Assembly: GCF_023715585.1 (NCBI RefSeq)
Contig: NZ_JAMBOK010000001.1
Coordinates: 1,364,001 to 1,428,000 of the forward strand
Source: Sporosarcina luteola
GTDB lineage: Bacteria > Bacillota > Bacilli > Bacillales_A > Planococcaceae
Length of the DNA: 64,000 nucleotides
Reading direction: 5' to 3'
The notes below the pieces were generated by a model. It was not told where the DNA came from, searched no databases, and was given only the letters and a program-made list of their open reading frames with translations. Below are positions 16,195-24,039 of the stretch, piece after piece (positions within the stretch are counted from its first letter, which is position 1; each line of letters begins with the position of its first letter). The translations under genes and the position numbers were made by a program.

Positions 16195-16638
16195 TCACCC
16201 CTCCTGCCCGTTGATTTTTGATTCAATTGAATGCCTAATCGGGTAATCTGACTTTTCCAGGATGCATTGTTTTGCTTTCCTGTTTTTCGTGTTGATGACG
16301 ACAGGCGCTTTTAAATTAATCGTAGATGTTTGAAAAGGTTTTTTCACGGTGACGATGGCTACAACGATGACATCTTCTACTGACTCGATTTGAAGCATGT
16401 CGACGGTTGCTTCATCCAACTCGAAGTTATAGTCTTTGGTGAATAAATAGGGATTGGCGGTTACAAATCCGACTTCCTTTGCTTCGGTCGATTGGAGGAC
16501 TTGGAAGACTTCATTCCCCTCGACTGCTTGTAAGATGAATTTCTTTTCATTTTCAAAGCCTGGTAAACCGTTTTCGAAAATGAGCAGTTCAGACTCATTC
16601 ACTTCGATTTCGCCTAATATTGCTGATTGTACTTTCAT
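16195..16638 (-). CDS. fliW: Flagellar assembly factor FliW
   Basis: 147 residues from the ATG at 16638 (KVQSAILGEIEV), with GGGAGG about 10 nt upstream; an in-frame ATG nine nt earlier is too close to that site. Family landmarks include ENGLPGFENEKKFIL near residue 30 and VVIAIVTVKKP-like sequence near residue 100. FliW binds flagellin or CsrA in turn and so ties flagellin translation to export. Position between yviE and csrA is the standard Bacillales order. Confidence 0.95.
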   Translation of the reverse strand: MKVQSAILGEIEVNESELLIFENGLPGFENEKKFILQAVEGNEVFQVLQSTEAKEVGFVTANPYLFTKDYNFELDEATVDMLQIESVEDVIVVAIVTVKKPFQTSTINLKAPVVINTKNRKAKQCILEKSDYPIRHSIESKINGQEG

Positions 16639-16657
16639 TTTGTTCATTCCTCCCTTG

Positions 16658-17212
16658 TTATACTCTCCAATCAATTTGGATGGATGGGTTCTGAAGCATT
16701 TCTGTTGTTACTTTTCCGGGTGTATATGTATGAATCGGTTTGTTTGCTTTGCTGTTGTTGATCACTTGCTGCGGTTCGACTTGGATGTCGACTTGTCCTG
16801 GTTCGAAAGAGACGTTGACACTGCCGTGTGAGGGAATGAAGTTGACGGACAATCCGCTGTATGGCTGCTTGTATGCTCTCTTAGCAATTTCGCTCAATGG
16901 ATTGCCTCCGTTTTCAATCATCATTAGTTCTCTACCCTCTTGCGCCCTGCGCTCAAGCCCATTTAATAGAGTGGATTGCGCATAATGGGCAACTTCTGCG
17001 GTGCGGCGGCTTGAACTCATTAAATCCATATCCGCTCTAGCTTCTGTTGTGTCGATGGACAACTGGGATTTAGCCGTCTGAATCGACATTTTCGCTTGCG
17101 GCTGCTGCAAGTCGAGTGTCGCACTCGGCTGCTCAATTTCCTGGATCGAACGCTGGGTTGAGAGTCCTATCATCGCTTTTGTCGTCATAACTTGGAGTTG
17201 TGGGATGTTCAC
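16658..17212 (-). CDS. yviE: YviE-like flagellar-locus protein (DUF6470)
   Basis: 184 residues from a GTG at 17212 that follows GGAAGGTGA; the protein then begins NIPQLQVMTTKAMIGL as in YviE. The frame is open further upstream, but that extension would run through the 17240-17299 hairpin. Repeated DLQQPQA/SIQTAKSQL-type segments in residues 25-60 suggest a beta-rich N-terminal part. Its function is unknown even in B. subtilis; it always lies between flgL and fliW, so a link to flagellar assembly is likely. Confidence 0.88.
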   Translation of the reverse strand: MNIPQLQVMTTKAMIGLSTQRSIQEIEQPSATLDLQQPQAKMSIQTAKSQLSIDTTEARADMDLMSSSRRTAEVAHYAQSTLLNGLERRAQEGRELMMIENGGNPLSEIAKRAYKQPYSGLSVNFIPSHGSVNVSFEPGQVDIQVEPQQVINNSKANKPIHTYTPGKVTTEMLQNPSIQIDWRV

Positions 17213-17239
17213 GCAATCACCTTCCGGAAATAGTGAAAT

Positions 17240-17299
17240 CGGGTGCCGGGTACTGCTTGATTCGCTTGGTTGCGAATAGCTTTCAGTACTTGGCACCCG
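17240..17299. repeat. 60-nt inverted repeat between flgL and yviE
   Basis: CGGGTGCC(G/A)(G/A)GTACTG-type arms of about 16 bp face each other across a 28-nt loop that itself contains TTCGC/GCGAA. Neither strand has a T run, so it is not an obvious terminator. It may act as an mRNA processing or stability hairpin, or be a dispersed palindromic repeat. Confidence 0.6.
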
Positions 17300-17314
17300 A
17301 ATGTTCGAGGGTAT

Positions 17315-18190
17315 TTATCGTAAAAAGTCTACAAGTGACGGTTGGATGATACGGGCACCGACCGAAAGCGCTGCACGGTGGATCGATTCCTGGGTGATCA
17401 TATCTGTAATCACTTTTTCGTAGTCGATATCTTCATTCTCACTCATTAATTTCTTGGCGGATGCCTCTTGGGAAGAAAGACGATTTTCCATCATTTCCAC
17501 GCGGTTTTGACGTGCTCCAATTTCCGAGCGGGTCGTCAAGACTTTGTCCAATCGTTTATCGATATCAGCAATCGCCTTGCTGAAATCCGAGTCGACTGTA
17601 AAGCTAGCGAAAAGATCATCGATTTCTTTGAAAACCGCTAGTCCATTCGTATTCACTTTCAAGGATACCCCGTCAAACACTTCAATCTCTACATCCTTTT
17701 CAAAAGGAGTAGGAGCGTTCGAGTTACTAGAAGGCATCGGGTATGACTGCCCATCATAGAGCGCTGTTGATGTCTTTGTACCGCTAAATATATATTTATC
17801 CCCGACTTTCGTGTTCGCCAAGTTTTGAATATGTTCACGAAGCTGATTCAGTTCACTTGTCACTTTCTCTCTATCGGAAGATGACATCGTCCCGTTCGCT
17901 GCGCTTGTGACGAGCTCTTTCGCCCGATGGAGCGCGGAGCCGACTTTATCGAGTGCGTCATCCGAGCTGTCCAGCCAGTTATGGACCTCTCCCAAGTTCC
18001 GTTGATATTGAGCCACCTTATCAACTTGCATGCGGTAGCCCATCCCTTTCATGACGACGACAGGATCATCGGACGGACGGTTGACTTTCTTTCCTGTATT
18101 CAACTGATCTTGGAGCTTTCCCATCTTGTTATAGCTGGTTGTCAGATTCCGAAGCATATTATTGGAAAGCATCGATTGCGTAACACGCAT
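17315..18190 (-). CDS. flgL: Flagellar hook-filament junction protein 2 (HAP3)
   Basis: 291 residues. The N-terminus MRVTQSMLSNNMLRNL and the KVNRPSDDP segment near residue 36 match FlgL; the C-terminal stretch after about residue 225 is flagellin-like coiled coil. FlgL forms the junction ring on FlgK to which the filament attaches. It follows flgK by 18 bp in the standard operon and precedes yviE after the 60-nt hairpin. No defect seen. Confidence 0.95.
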   Translation of the reverse strand: MRVTQSMLSNNMLRNLTTSYNKMGKLQDQLNTGKKVNRPSDDPVVVMKGMGYRMQVDKVAQYQRNLGEVHNWLDSSDDALDKVGSALHRAKELVTSAANGTMSSSDREKVTSELNQLREHIQNLANTKVGDKYIFSGTKTSTALYDGQSYPMPSSNSNAPTPFEKDVEIEVFDGVSLKVNTNGLAVFKEIDDLFASFTVDSDFSKAIADIDKRLDKVLTTRSEIGARQNRVEMMENRLSSQEASAKKLMSENEDIDYEKVITDMITQESIHRAALSVGARIIQPSLVDFLR

Positions 18191-18208
18191 TAGTTAGTTC
18201 CCCCTATC

Positions 18209-19780
18209 TTACCTGCCGCCGATACCCATGCCGTTAATGATTTTATCCAGTGTTTCATCGATAACTGTAATCATTCGCGCGGATGCATTGTAAGCTTGCT
18301 GGTATTTGATCATATCTGTCATTTCTTCATCTAGTGAGACGGAGCTGATGGAAGCTCTTCGATGTTCAACAGAAGCTTTCAACACTGCTGTATTCCCCGT
18401 CATCCGTTCCGCCTGCTGTCCGTTGACTCCTAGTTCACCGATGATGCCTTGGAAGAAGGTTTGGACGGTAGAGCCGTTCAGTCCGTCTGCTCCGGGAATC
18501 CCTTTGAATTGAATATTGCCAAGGGCTTTCGCGTTTTTGCCGTTCCCCTCTTCGGCGCTACCTATTTCAGAGTCGGACGCTGCGATCAAGTTGGGATTCT
18601 TTTTAATCATGCTTGATACGGAGATGTTCCCTGCCGTGAATTCAATGTCCTTGTCTGTATGGATGAAAAAGTCCTCGCCTTTATTCCCAGTCAAGTCCGT
18701 CCCCAATCCATGGACTTTATTGAACTCTTCCGCGAAAGCTTTTGCCATTCGGTCCAAGCCTGAGAACATTTCCGGATATAACCCTTTTCCATCGCTTGTC
18801 CCGTAGGAATTCATCAATGATTTCACTTTTCCATTGTCTTTGAAGTCCGAGAAGCCACGTGTTGCGCCAGATGTTGTGACATCAGGGGAAACGCTTAATG
18901 CAGAGATCTTCAATCCGGCAATTGGTTGGTTCGTGACAGTTCCGTCCGGATCGACCTTTAGTAAAGGATTAGGGTCTGCTTGAATTTGGACGTGCTCGCG
19001 TCCGCTTACAAGGACGATATCTTCCCCATTCTGCATTTTGACGGATACGGTGACGGATCCTTCTGCGATGGATAAAGCGCGTCCACCGGATTTGTCATAA
19101 TTCGTTTCGATAGGGAAATATTCGGATAGCTGGTCGATCAGCACATCACGGGCATCGTATAAATCATTCGGCAAATAGCCGTTCGGTTCGATTTCTTGGA
19201 TCTGGCGATTGATATCGCTGATTTGCTTCAATAACGAATTCACTTCATGTGTGGTTGCATTGATTTCATGTCCGAGGTTCGTTTGGATTTCCTTCAAGGA
19301 TTTGTCCATGTAATTAAAGGATTCCGCCACCGACATGCCTCGTTCCACGACTACAGCTCGGGCGCCATTATTTTCCGGGTTCACTGCAAGATCCTGCAGC
19401 GACTGCCAAAACTGGCTTAATGATTTCTGCAAACCGTAATCGGATGGTTCATTTAAGACATCTTCCATCTGGGAAATGGCTTTTGATCGTGATTCCCAGT
19501 AGCCGAGTTTGTTGGATTCCTGTCTGAACTGCTGATCTACGAACGTATCACGGATTCGTTGGATCGAACCTGCTTCGACGCCTGTTCCGAGGAAACCGGG
19601 CATTGTAGGTGTGTTGAGACCGACGCCAGGGAAGCCGGCAGTTGCCTGCATGTTGACGCGTTGGCGGGTGTAGCCCGGTGTGTTGGCGTTGCTGATGTTG
19701 TGGCCTGTTGTATAGAGAGCGGATTGTTGTGTAAACATGCCGCGTTTGTTTGTTTCGAGTCCCATGAATGTGGAGCGCAT
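18209..19780 (-). CDS. flgK: Flagellar hook-filament junction protein 1 (HAP1)
   Basis: 523 residues, within the normal FlgK range. The N-terminus has the flagellar rod/hook motif SALYTTGHNISNANTPGYTR; the C-terminus SLDEEMTDMIKYQQAYNASA is the matching hook-associated helix. It caps the hook and carries FlgL. It lies 12 bp after flgN, which encodes its export chaperone, and 18 bp before flgL. Nothing unusual in length or motifs. Confidence 0.96.
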   Translation of the reverse strand: MRSTFMGLETNKRGMFTQQSALYTTGHNISNANTPGYTRQRVNMQATAGFPGVGLNTPTMPGFLGTGVEAGSIQRIRDTFVDQQFRQESNKLGYWESRSKAISQMEDVLNEPSDYGLQKSLSQFWQSLQDLAVNPENNGARAVVVERGMSVAESFNYMDKSLKEIQTNLGHEINATTHEVNSLLKQISDINRQIQEIEPNGYLPNDLYDARDVLIDQLSEYFPIETNYDKSGGRALSIAEGSVTVSVKMQNGEDIVLVSGREHVQIQADPNPLLKVDPDGTVTNQPIAGLKISALSVSPDVTTSGATRGFSDFKDNGKVKSLMNSYGTSDGKGLYPEMFSGLDRMAKAFAEEFNKVHGLGTDLTGNKGEDFFIHTDKDIEFTAGNISVSSMIKKNPNLIAASDSEIGSAEEGNGKNAKALGNIQFKGIPGADGLNGSTVQTFFQGIIGELGVNGQQAERMTGNTAVLKASVEHRRASISSVSLDEEMTDMIKYQQAYNASARMITVIDETLDKIINGMGIGGR

Positions 19781-19791
19781 GTTGTTCCTCC

Positions 19792-20289
19792 TTAGGCTTG
19801 CGAGTCGAAGTTCGGTATGTCCTTCGTCCCTTTTCTGCCCGTAATTTCAGTTTTTGAGTAGGTGGCTGATTCCAGACGCGGGCGAACCATGTCCAGCGAC
19901 AGATTCACGAATTGAAGGGATTGGTACGTAAGTTTCTGGTTTAGCTCGTTTTGCCATTTCAATTCATGAATCGCATGCAGGAGACGTTCCTTCGCCTCCA
20001 CAAGTGGTTTATTTTCCGGTTCAGGTGTTGCTTCGATCAGATTGGAGATCGTCGGGTTCATAGGCACGGGACGTCCTTGTCCCTTCAAGTACGCGATGAC
20101 CGCTTTTTGCCGGTCAATGTCGATTTGGACGATGGCGGCTAGATGGGCCTGCTCTTCTTTCATAAGCTGGTCGATTCCGTTAATGTCGCCGTTTTTAATG
20201 AGCGCCGTTTTTTCGTTTGCGATGCGAAGCAGGCTCTTATGCAGTTTTTCCAAGTTGTCGAGTATGGAAAGGATTGTTTCGATTGACAT
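19792..20289 (-). CDS. flgN: FlgN-family export chaperone (YvyG)
   Basis: 165 residues, largely helical and charged, with the FlgN pattern of a long N-terminal coiled coil (ILSILDNLEKLHKSLLRIA) and later QLMKEEQAHL. FlgN binds FlgK and FlgL and delivers them to the flagellar type III export gate. AGGGGA precedes the ATG. Position between flgM and flgK supports the call; sequence identity within this family is generally low. Confidence 0.9.
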   Translation of the reverse strand: MSIETILSILDNLEKLHKSLLRIANEKTALIKNGDINGIDQLMKEEQAHLAAIVQIDIDRQKAVIAYLKGQGRPVPMNPTISNLIEATPEPENKPLVEAKERLLHAIHELKWQNELNQKLTYQSLQFVNLSLDMVRPRLESATYSKTEITGRKGTKDIPNFDSQA

Positions 20290-20313
20290 AGGGTCCCCTG
20301 CTTTCTATCTTTG

Positions 20314-20577
20314 TTATTTTTTGAAGTGCTTGATCAGGTTGGCAGCGAGTTTTTCAGGCTCGACTTTGTAGGTCCCTGATTCAATTTGTGCTTTCAGCTG
20401 TTGCACGCGTTCGTTCCGTTCAGTTGTAATCGGTGAAGTTTCTGAAAGCTGCTTGGCTTGTGATGAGATTTCCAGCTTATCCGTTTTGATTTTCGTCTGT
20501 TCCTTCGCCTGTTCCGTTTTCAGCTGATTAGTACGGTATGGGTTGACGGGTGGAATGTTGATTTTATTGATTTTCAT
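20314..20577 (-). CDS. flgM: Anti-sigma-D factor FlgM
   Basis: 87 residues. The C-terminal half (VQQLKAQIESGTYKVEPEKL) is the sigma-binding region typical of FlgM. FlgM holds sigma-D inactive until the hook is complete. A sigma-D-type promoter lies 35-61 bp upstream of its ATG, so it would be under feedback from its own target. In most relatives flgM follows yvyF directly; here a GNAT gene, a repeat array and a terminator come between. Confidence 0.93.
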   Translation of the reverse strand: MKINKINIPPVNPYRTNQLKTEQAKEQTKIKTDKLEISSQAKQLSETSPITTERNERVQQLKAQIESGTYKVEPEKLAANLIKHFKK

Positions 20578-20611
20578 TTGCCTCGCTCCTCTCGATTTGC
20601 TTCTATTGTTT

Positions 20612-20638
20612 ATTTCGGCAGATTTGTGAGAACGTTTA
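20612..20638 (-). promoter_or_regulatory. Sigma-D-type promoter of flgM
   Basis: TAAA, 15 nt, then GCCGAAAT on the minus strand, one base from the sigma-D -10 consensus GCCGATAT. It would drive flgM-flgN-flgK-flgL and onwards. Confidence 0.85.
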
Positions 20639-20701
20639 GGGCCTTTCGGACGAAAACAGAAAGTGATCTTTATTCCATACTAGTGTTTCCTTTTAAAGCA
20701 G

Positions 20702-20731
20702 GAAAAAACCGACCTTTACTGGGCGGTTTTC
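20702..20731 (-). terminator. Terminator after the GNAT gene and array A
   Basis: AAAACCGCCC and GGTCGGTTTT arms followed by TT on the minus strand. Array A lies between the GNAT stop and this terminator, so the array is probably transcribed as 3' UTR. Confidence 0.75.
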
Positions 20732-20736
20732 TGCAA

Positions 20737-20863
20737 TTATGCGCGTATGGAGGGATTTATGCGTAAGTATCGGCGGTTATGCGTTTCTGGAGACGATTAT
20801 GCGTACTTTTTACCCTTTATGCGCTTCTGGGCGAGTTTATGCGTGAATATAGGTATTTATGCG
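20737..20863. repeat. Array A: TTATGCG every 20 bp, 7 units
   Basis: TTATGCG begins at 20737, 20757, 20777, 20797, 20817, 20837 and 20857, exactly 20 bp apart, with 13-bp spacers that differ. Alternate spacers share themes (TTTCTGGAGACGA and CTTCTGGGCGAGT). The last copy contains the stop codon of the GNAT gene. Confidence 0.9.
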
Positions 20864-21360
20864 TTTATCGTCATTCTGTATTGAATGAGCTGACTCTCTT
20901 CGCCCATATATTCTTCACTGCCGATTCTGCTGACTTCCTGAAATCCTAGTTTCCGGAGCATTTTTTGCGAGCGTTGATTTGATTCGTGTGTTTCCGCGTT
21001 GAAGACGGTAATGGCTAGTTCCGAGGAAGCGTAGTTCATTAAACTTAACGCAGAATGATAGCCGATTCCTTTTCCCCACATAGTCGAGTCACCGATTGCA
21101 ATACCGATTTCGGCGGAGTGCCCTTCTATATTTGCAAGGTCAGCATAGCCGATGAATTTCCTGTTGAACTCAATTCCCATTCTGATGAAATCATCGGCTT
21201 GGTTGTTTACACAATGAATCCACCATTGGTAGAGCTCTTCTTCGGTTCGATTTAGTTCCCATTCATTCGCGGAACAGAAGAGGTCGTCCTTGCTCCAGTT
21301 CAGGACGGCCTCGTAATCATCAAATCGCAATGGTCTTAAGGCGATTGATTCTTTATTCAT
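20857..21360 (-). CDS. GNAT-family N-acetyltransferase
   Basis: 167 residues with the RimJ/RimL-type GNAT fold: start IALRPLRFDDYEAVLNW, the acetyl-CoA loop region GDSTMWGKGIGYHSA near 93-107, and ESNQRSQKMLRKLGF near 128-142. The substrate, perhaps a protein N-terminus or small amine, is unknown. Its start is 2 bp from the yvyF stop, so it is read with the comF-yvyF unit, and its own stop codon is part of array A. In other Bacillales flgM usually follows yvyF, so this gene appears to be an insertion. Confidence 0.88.
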   Translation of the reverse strand: MNKESIALRPLRFDDYEAVLNWSKDDLFCSANEWELNRTEEELYQWWIHCVNNQADDFIRMGIEFNRKFIGYADLANIEGHSAEIGIAIGDSTMWGKGIGYHSALSLMNYASSELAITVFNAETHESNQRSQKMLRKLGFQEVSRIGSEEYMGEESQLIQYRMTINA

Positions 21361-21361
21361 C

Positions 21362-21772
21362 TCATTTTCTGCCAGACAAATATGTGCCGGTTTCGCTTTT
21401 AGTTACCGCTTCCCTGAATTCCTGAGCGGCATCGAATTGGCGGAGCCCGCTTTTCAGTTCTTCTGTACAACCGGCGCATAGCTTCCCTGTTGTCGTCAGC
21501 TTGCCACAGTTGTCGCATGGATAGCCGAGGTTCGGGAATAGTGCCGGTTGAAGTCTTCCTTTTCGTACCCATTTATGGAGCAAAGTTTCGGTGACGCCTG
21601 TCACTTCGACGATCCGCTCGATTGTTGCTGCTCGATTTTCGCGTCTTCTGAGGAAGCGGTATACTTCCTCGTACATTTCTTCTTCGCCGCGTGCGCATTT
21701 GGCGCATACATCGCGGACGCCTGTGTAATTGAAAAAGTCGCCGCATGTTGGGCAATGTTTGAGTTCTGCCAT
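21362..21772 (-). CDS. yvyF: YvyF-like flagellar operon protein
   Basis: 136 residues. An N-terminal zinc-ribbon-like CPTCGDFFNYTG...CAKC, a helix-turn-helix-like middle (VTGVTETLLHKWVRKGRL, about 55-75) and a second four-Cys cluster (CDNCG...CAGC) match the TIGR03826-type flagellar operon protein YvyF. The role is unclear; it has been regarded as a possible regulator. It follows comFC by 12 bp. Confidence 0.92.
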   Translation of the reverse strand: MAELKHCPTCGDFFNYTGVRDVCAKCARGEEEMYEEVYRFLRRRENRAATIERIVEVTGVTETLLHKWVRKGRLQPALFPNLGYPCDNCGKLTTTGKLCAGCTEELKSGLRQFDAAQEFREAVTKSETGTYLSGRK

Positions 21773-21784
21773 GATCTGTTCCTC

Positions 21785-22393
21785 CTATTTTTCGGCACGG
21801 ATGAGCGTGATCGCCTCCACCCGCTTGGCGCCCGCTTCCTTCAAAACGGACGCGGCGTGGCGGAGTGTCGTGCCTGTTGTGTAAATGTCATCGACGAGGA
21901 TGTAGGTTGTATTATGGATGGTACTTCCCGGTTTGATAGCAAATAAATTGCGCATAGAAAGCCGCTCTTCCCTCGTCTTTTCTCCCATTACTTCTGTGTT
22001 GGTCTTGATGAGCAAATCTTTAAATGGAATGCGAGCTGACGCTAGCATTTCTTCGACGTGTGCGAAAGTCCGCTCAATCTTTTTCTGTGGATGCATCGGA
22101 ATTGGTACGACGATGGCGTCTTTCCGGGCGAGCTCGCTGCGCAATTCATTCGCGAAGACGCCTGCGAGTGCGACATCCTGCAGGAATTTGTATTGATGGA
22201 GATATTCGCGCATCGCTCCGTTGTATGTATAGATGGACGTGATTTGGTCGATTACATCGCCTTCCTCTTTTATGTCGACACGTTCGAAGCTTTTTGAACA
22301 GTTCTCGCAAATTAATGATGTTTTTTCGACTGCTAAAAGGGATTTCCAGCTCGGTATGGAGGCAAGTCTCTGCTCGCAAAGGAGGCAGTTCAC
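21785..22393 (-). CDS. comFC: Competence phosphoribosyltransferase-like protein ComFC
   Basis: 202 residues. The N-terminal zinc-finger cysteines MNCLLCEQ...CENC are followed by a phosphoribosyltransferase fold with the PRPP-loop motif ILVDDIYTTGTTL near 166-178. ComFC is needed for full DNA uptake and interacts with ComFA. Its ATG overlaps the comFA stop (ATGA), so the two are translationally coupled. ComFB, usually between them in B. subtilis, is absent here and found at 27332. Confidence 0.93.
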   Translation of the reverse strand: MNCLLCEQRLASIPSWKSLLAVEKTSLICENCSKSFERVDIKEEGDVIDQITSIYTYNGAMREYLHQYKFLQDVALAGVFANELRSELARKDAIVVPIPMHPQKKIERTFAHVEEMLASARIPFKDLLIKTNTEVMGEKTREERLSMRNLFAIKPGSTIHNTTYILVDDIYTTGTTLRHAASVLKEAGAKRVEAITLIRAEK

Positions 22394-23769
22394 GTGCGGA
22401 CGCCTCCTTTATTCAACTTATCGATTTCAGTTTTGGCTTCGTCCATCGCATACGTAATGCCGTTATGGAACAGGATGAAATCGCCTGTCGGATAGTCCGC
22501 GGAACGACCGACGCGCCCGCCGATCTGGATGAGAGCACCCTTGTCGAAGATTTGCTGTTCCGCGCCGATTACCGCCACTTGGACATTCGGGATCGTGATG
22601 CCTCGTTCGAGGATGGTCGTTGTGAGTAGGCCGGGAAGCTCTTTATTCCGCAATGCTTGCACATGCTCTTTCCGGTCGGGATGTGCTGCATGGACGGAGC
22701 GGATGCGTGGATCGATAAGCTGGAATAAGGGCTCCGCTTCCTCCATTAAGCCGATATGGTGGAAGAAGATGAGGAACGGTTCTTTGTTGGCGAGCCGCTG
22801 TTTCGTCCAATCGATGAGTTTGCGCGGCAGCTTCCCTTTCCGGATTTGCTTTTCATAGTTCCATAACGGAATAAATTTCGGGATGGGCAATGGATGGCCG
22901 TGGTAGCGGCGGTTGATGATCGAGACGACGCCCGTCTTTTTCATTTCTGACAGCAGCTTATCTGATGGGGTGGCGGTGACGTAATGGACTGGAGATCCCG
23001 GTTTAACCGCTTTCTTGACAGCCTTTTGCAATGTTGCATCCGCTTTATATGGGAATGCGTCTGCTTCGTCAACGAAGACAGCATCGAACGCATGAAGGAA
23101 TCTGTACAGCTGATGAGTTGTCGCGAGGACGAGCTGAGAGGCTTCCATCGTGGGCTTTGAGCCGCCGTATACCGCTTCAATTTTTGTATTCGGGAATGCC
23201 GAGCGCAGTCGCGGTTCGAGTTCCAATATGACGTCGACTCGGGGAGCAGCGATGCAGACTCGTTTCCCTTCAGTGAGTAGCTTATGTATGGGTGGGAACA
23301 AAATTTCCGTTTTTCCAGATCCGCAGACTGCGTAGATAAGATGGGACACGCGTTTGTTTTGACTGTCGGTCAGCTCGTCGGATGCCTTTTGCTGGTACGG
23401 TGTGAGTGTGCCTTGCCAAGCGATTGTGTGGTTCGTCGGGTATTGCGGCTTCTCGCCGTTCCAGACAATGAGTTCCGTGCATGATGAAACGCGCCCCATT
23501 TTGAGGCATTGCCTGCAATACGTGCACGGCCCTTCGCATTTGGCACAATGGAATGTCGTGAAACGGGAGCTGTCTTCGTTTTCACACCGGTTGCATAGAT
23601 GGCGTTTTTGATTCAGGAAGGAAGGTTTCGATTCGATACCTTTGATTATTTGAATATGCCCCGCATCGATTAGTGCATCGATTTCTTCGGACGTAAAAGG
23701 GGTGTGCATACGCAGCCAAATACGGCCGTCCAGGAAATCACGGATTGCCGGATTGAATGGTTTCGTCAT
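22390..23769 (-). CDS. comFA: DNA-uptake helicase/translocase ComFA
   Basis: 459 residues from the ATG at 23769 (MTKPFNP) with GGGGGTG upstream; the frame is open to 23907 but that part has no ribosome site. A four-Cys zinc finger (CNRCENED ... CAKC ... CRQC) occupies about residues 55-90, Walker A CGSGKTE is near 146 and the DEAD-like box FVDEADAFP near 230, followed by helicase motifs to GRVGR near 433. ComFA is an ssDNA-dependent ATPase that helps pull transforming DNA into the cytoplasm. Confidence 0.95.
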   Translation of the reverse strand: MTKPFNPAIRDFLDGRIWLRMHTPFTSEEIDALIDAGHIQIIKGIESKPSFLNQKRHLCNRCENEDSSRFTTFHCAKCEGPCTYCRQCLKMGRVSSCTELIVWNGEKPQYPTNHTIAWQGTLTPYQQKASDELTDSQNKRVSHLIYAVCGSGKTEILFPPIHKLLTEGKRVCIAAPRVDVILELEPRLRSAFPNTKIEAVYGGSKPTMEASQLVLATTHQLYRFLHAFDAVFVDEADAFPYKADATLQKAVKKAVKPGSPVHYVTATPSDKLLSEMKKTGVVSIINRRYHGHPLPIPKFIPLWNYEKQIRKGKLPRKLIDWTKQRLANKEPFLIFFHHIGLMEEAEPLFQLIDPRIRSVHAAHPDRKEHVQALRNKELPGLLTTTILERGITIPNVQVAVIGAEQQIFDKGALIQIGGRVGRSADYPTGDFILFHNGITYAMDEAKTEIDKLNKGGVRT

Positions 23770-23876
23770 GAACACACCCCCATTTTTGTTTTGTTGTAAT
23801 AATACGCGGTTGGATTTTGATTGAATGCAGCTTTGGACCGCGCTAAATGCTTTTGACAAATTAACGGTTGCGTCAT

Positions 23877-24039
23877 TTATGAGCACGTAGGCGGCGTTTA
23901 TGATCACTTGTCACGGTTTATGAGCGTACGAACGGCATTTATGATCACTTACAACGTTTTATGAGCGCATAAACAGATTTATGAGCACTTGCAACGTTTT
24001 ATGAGCGCATAAACAGATTTATGAGCACTTGGCTGCTTA
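23877..24039. repeat. Array B: TTATGAGC/TTATGATC every 20-21 bp, 8 units
   Basis: TTATGA words begin at 23877, 23898, 23918, 23939, 23959, 23979, 23999 and 24019 (steps 21, 20, 21, 20, 20, 20, 20). Two spacer types alternate: GCGCATAAACAGAT and (C)ACTTGCAACGTT, so the true unit is a 40-bp dimer; one dimer is nearly perfectly duplicated at 23959-24030. The array runs into the DegV-gene stop codon. No clear terminator is seen between here and comFA. Confidence 0.9.

Noticed and set aside
17213..17296. 28-residue N-terminal extension of YviE
   Set aside because: It translates one arm of the 60-nt hairpin; the GTG at 17212 has a good ribosome site and gives the family N-terminus.
20737..20863. 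CRISPR array
   Set aside because: The repeated word is only 7-8 bp, spacers are 13 bp, and no cas genes or 28-37 bp exact repeats are present.
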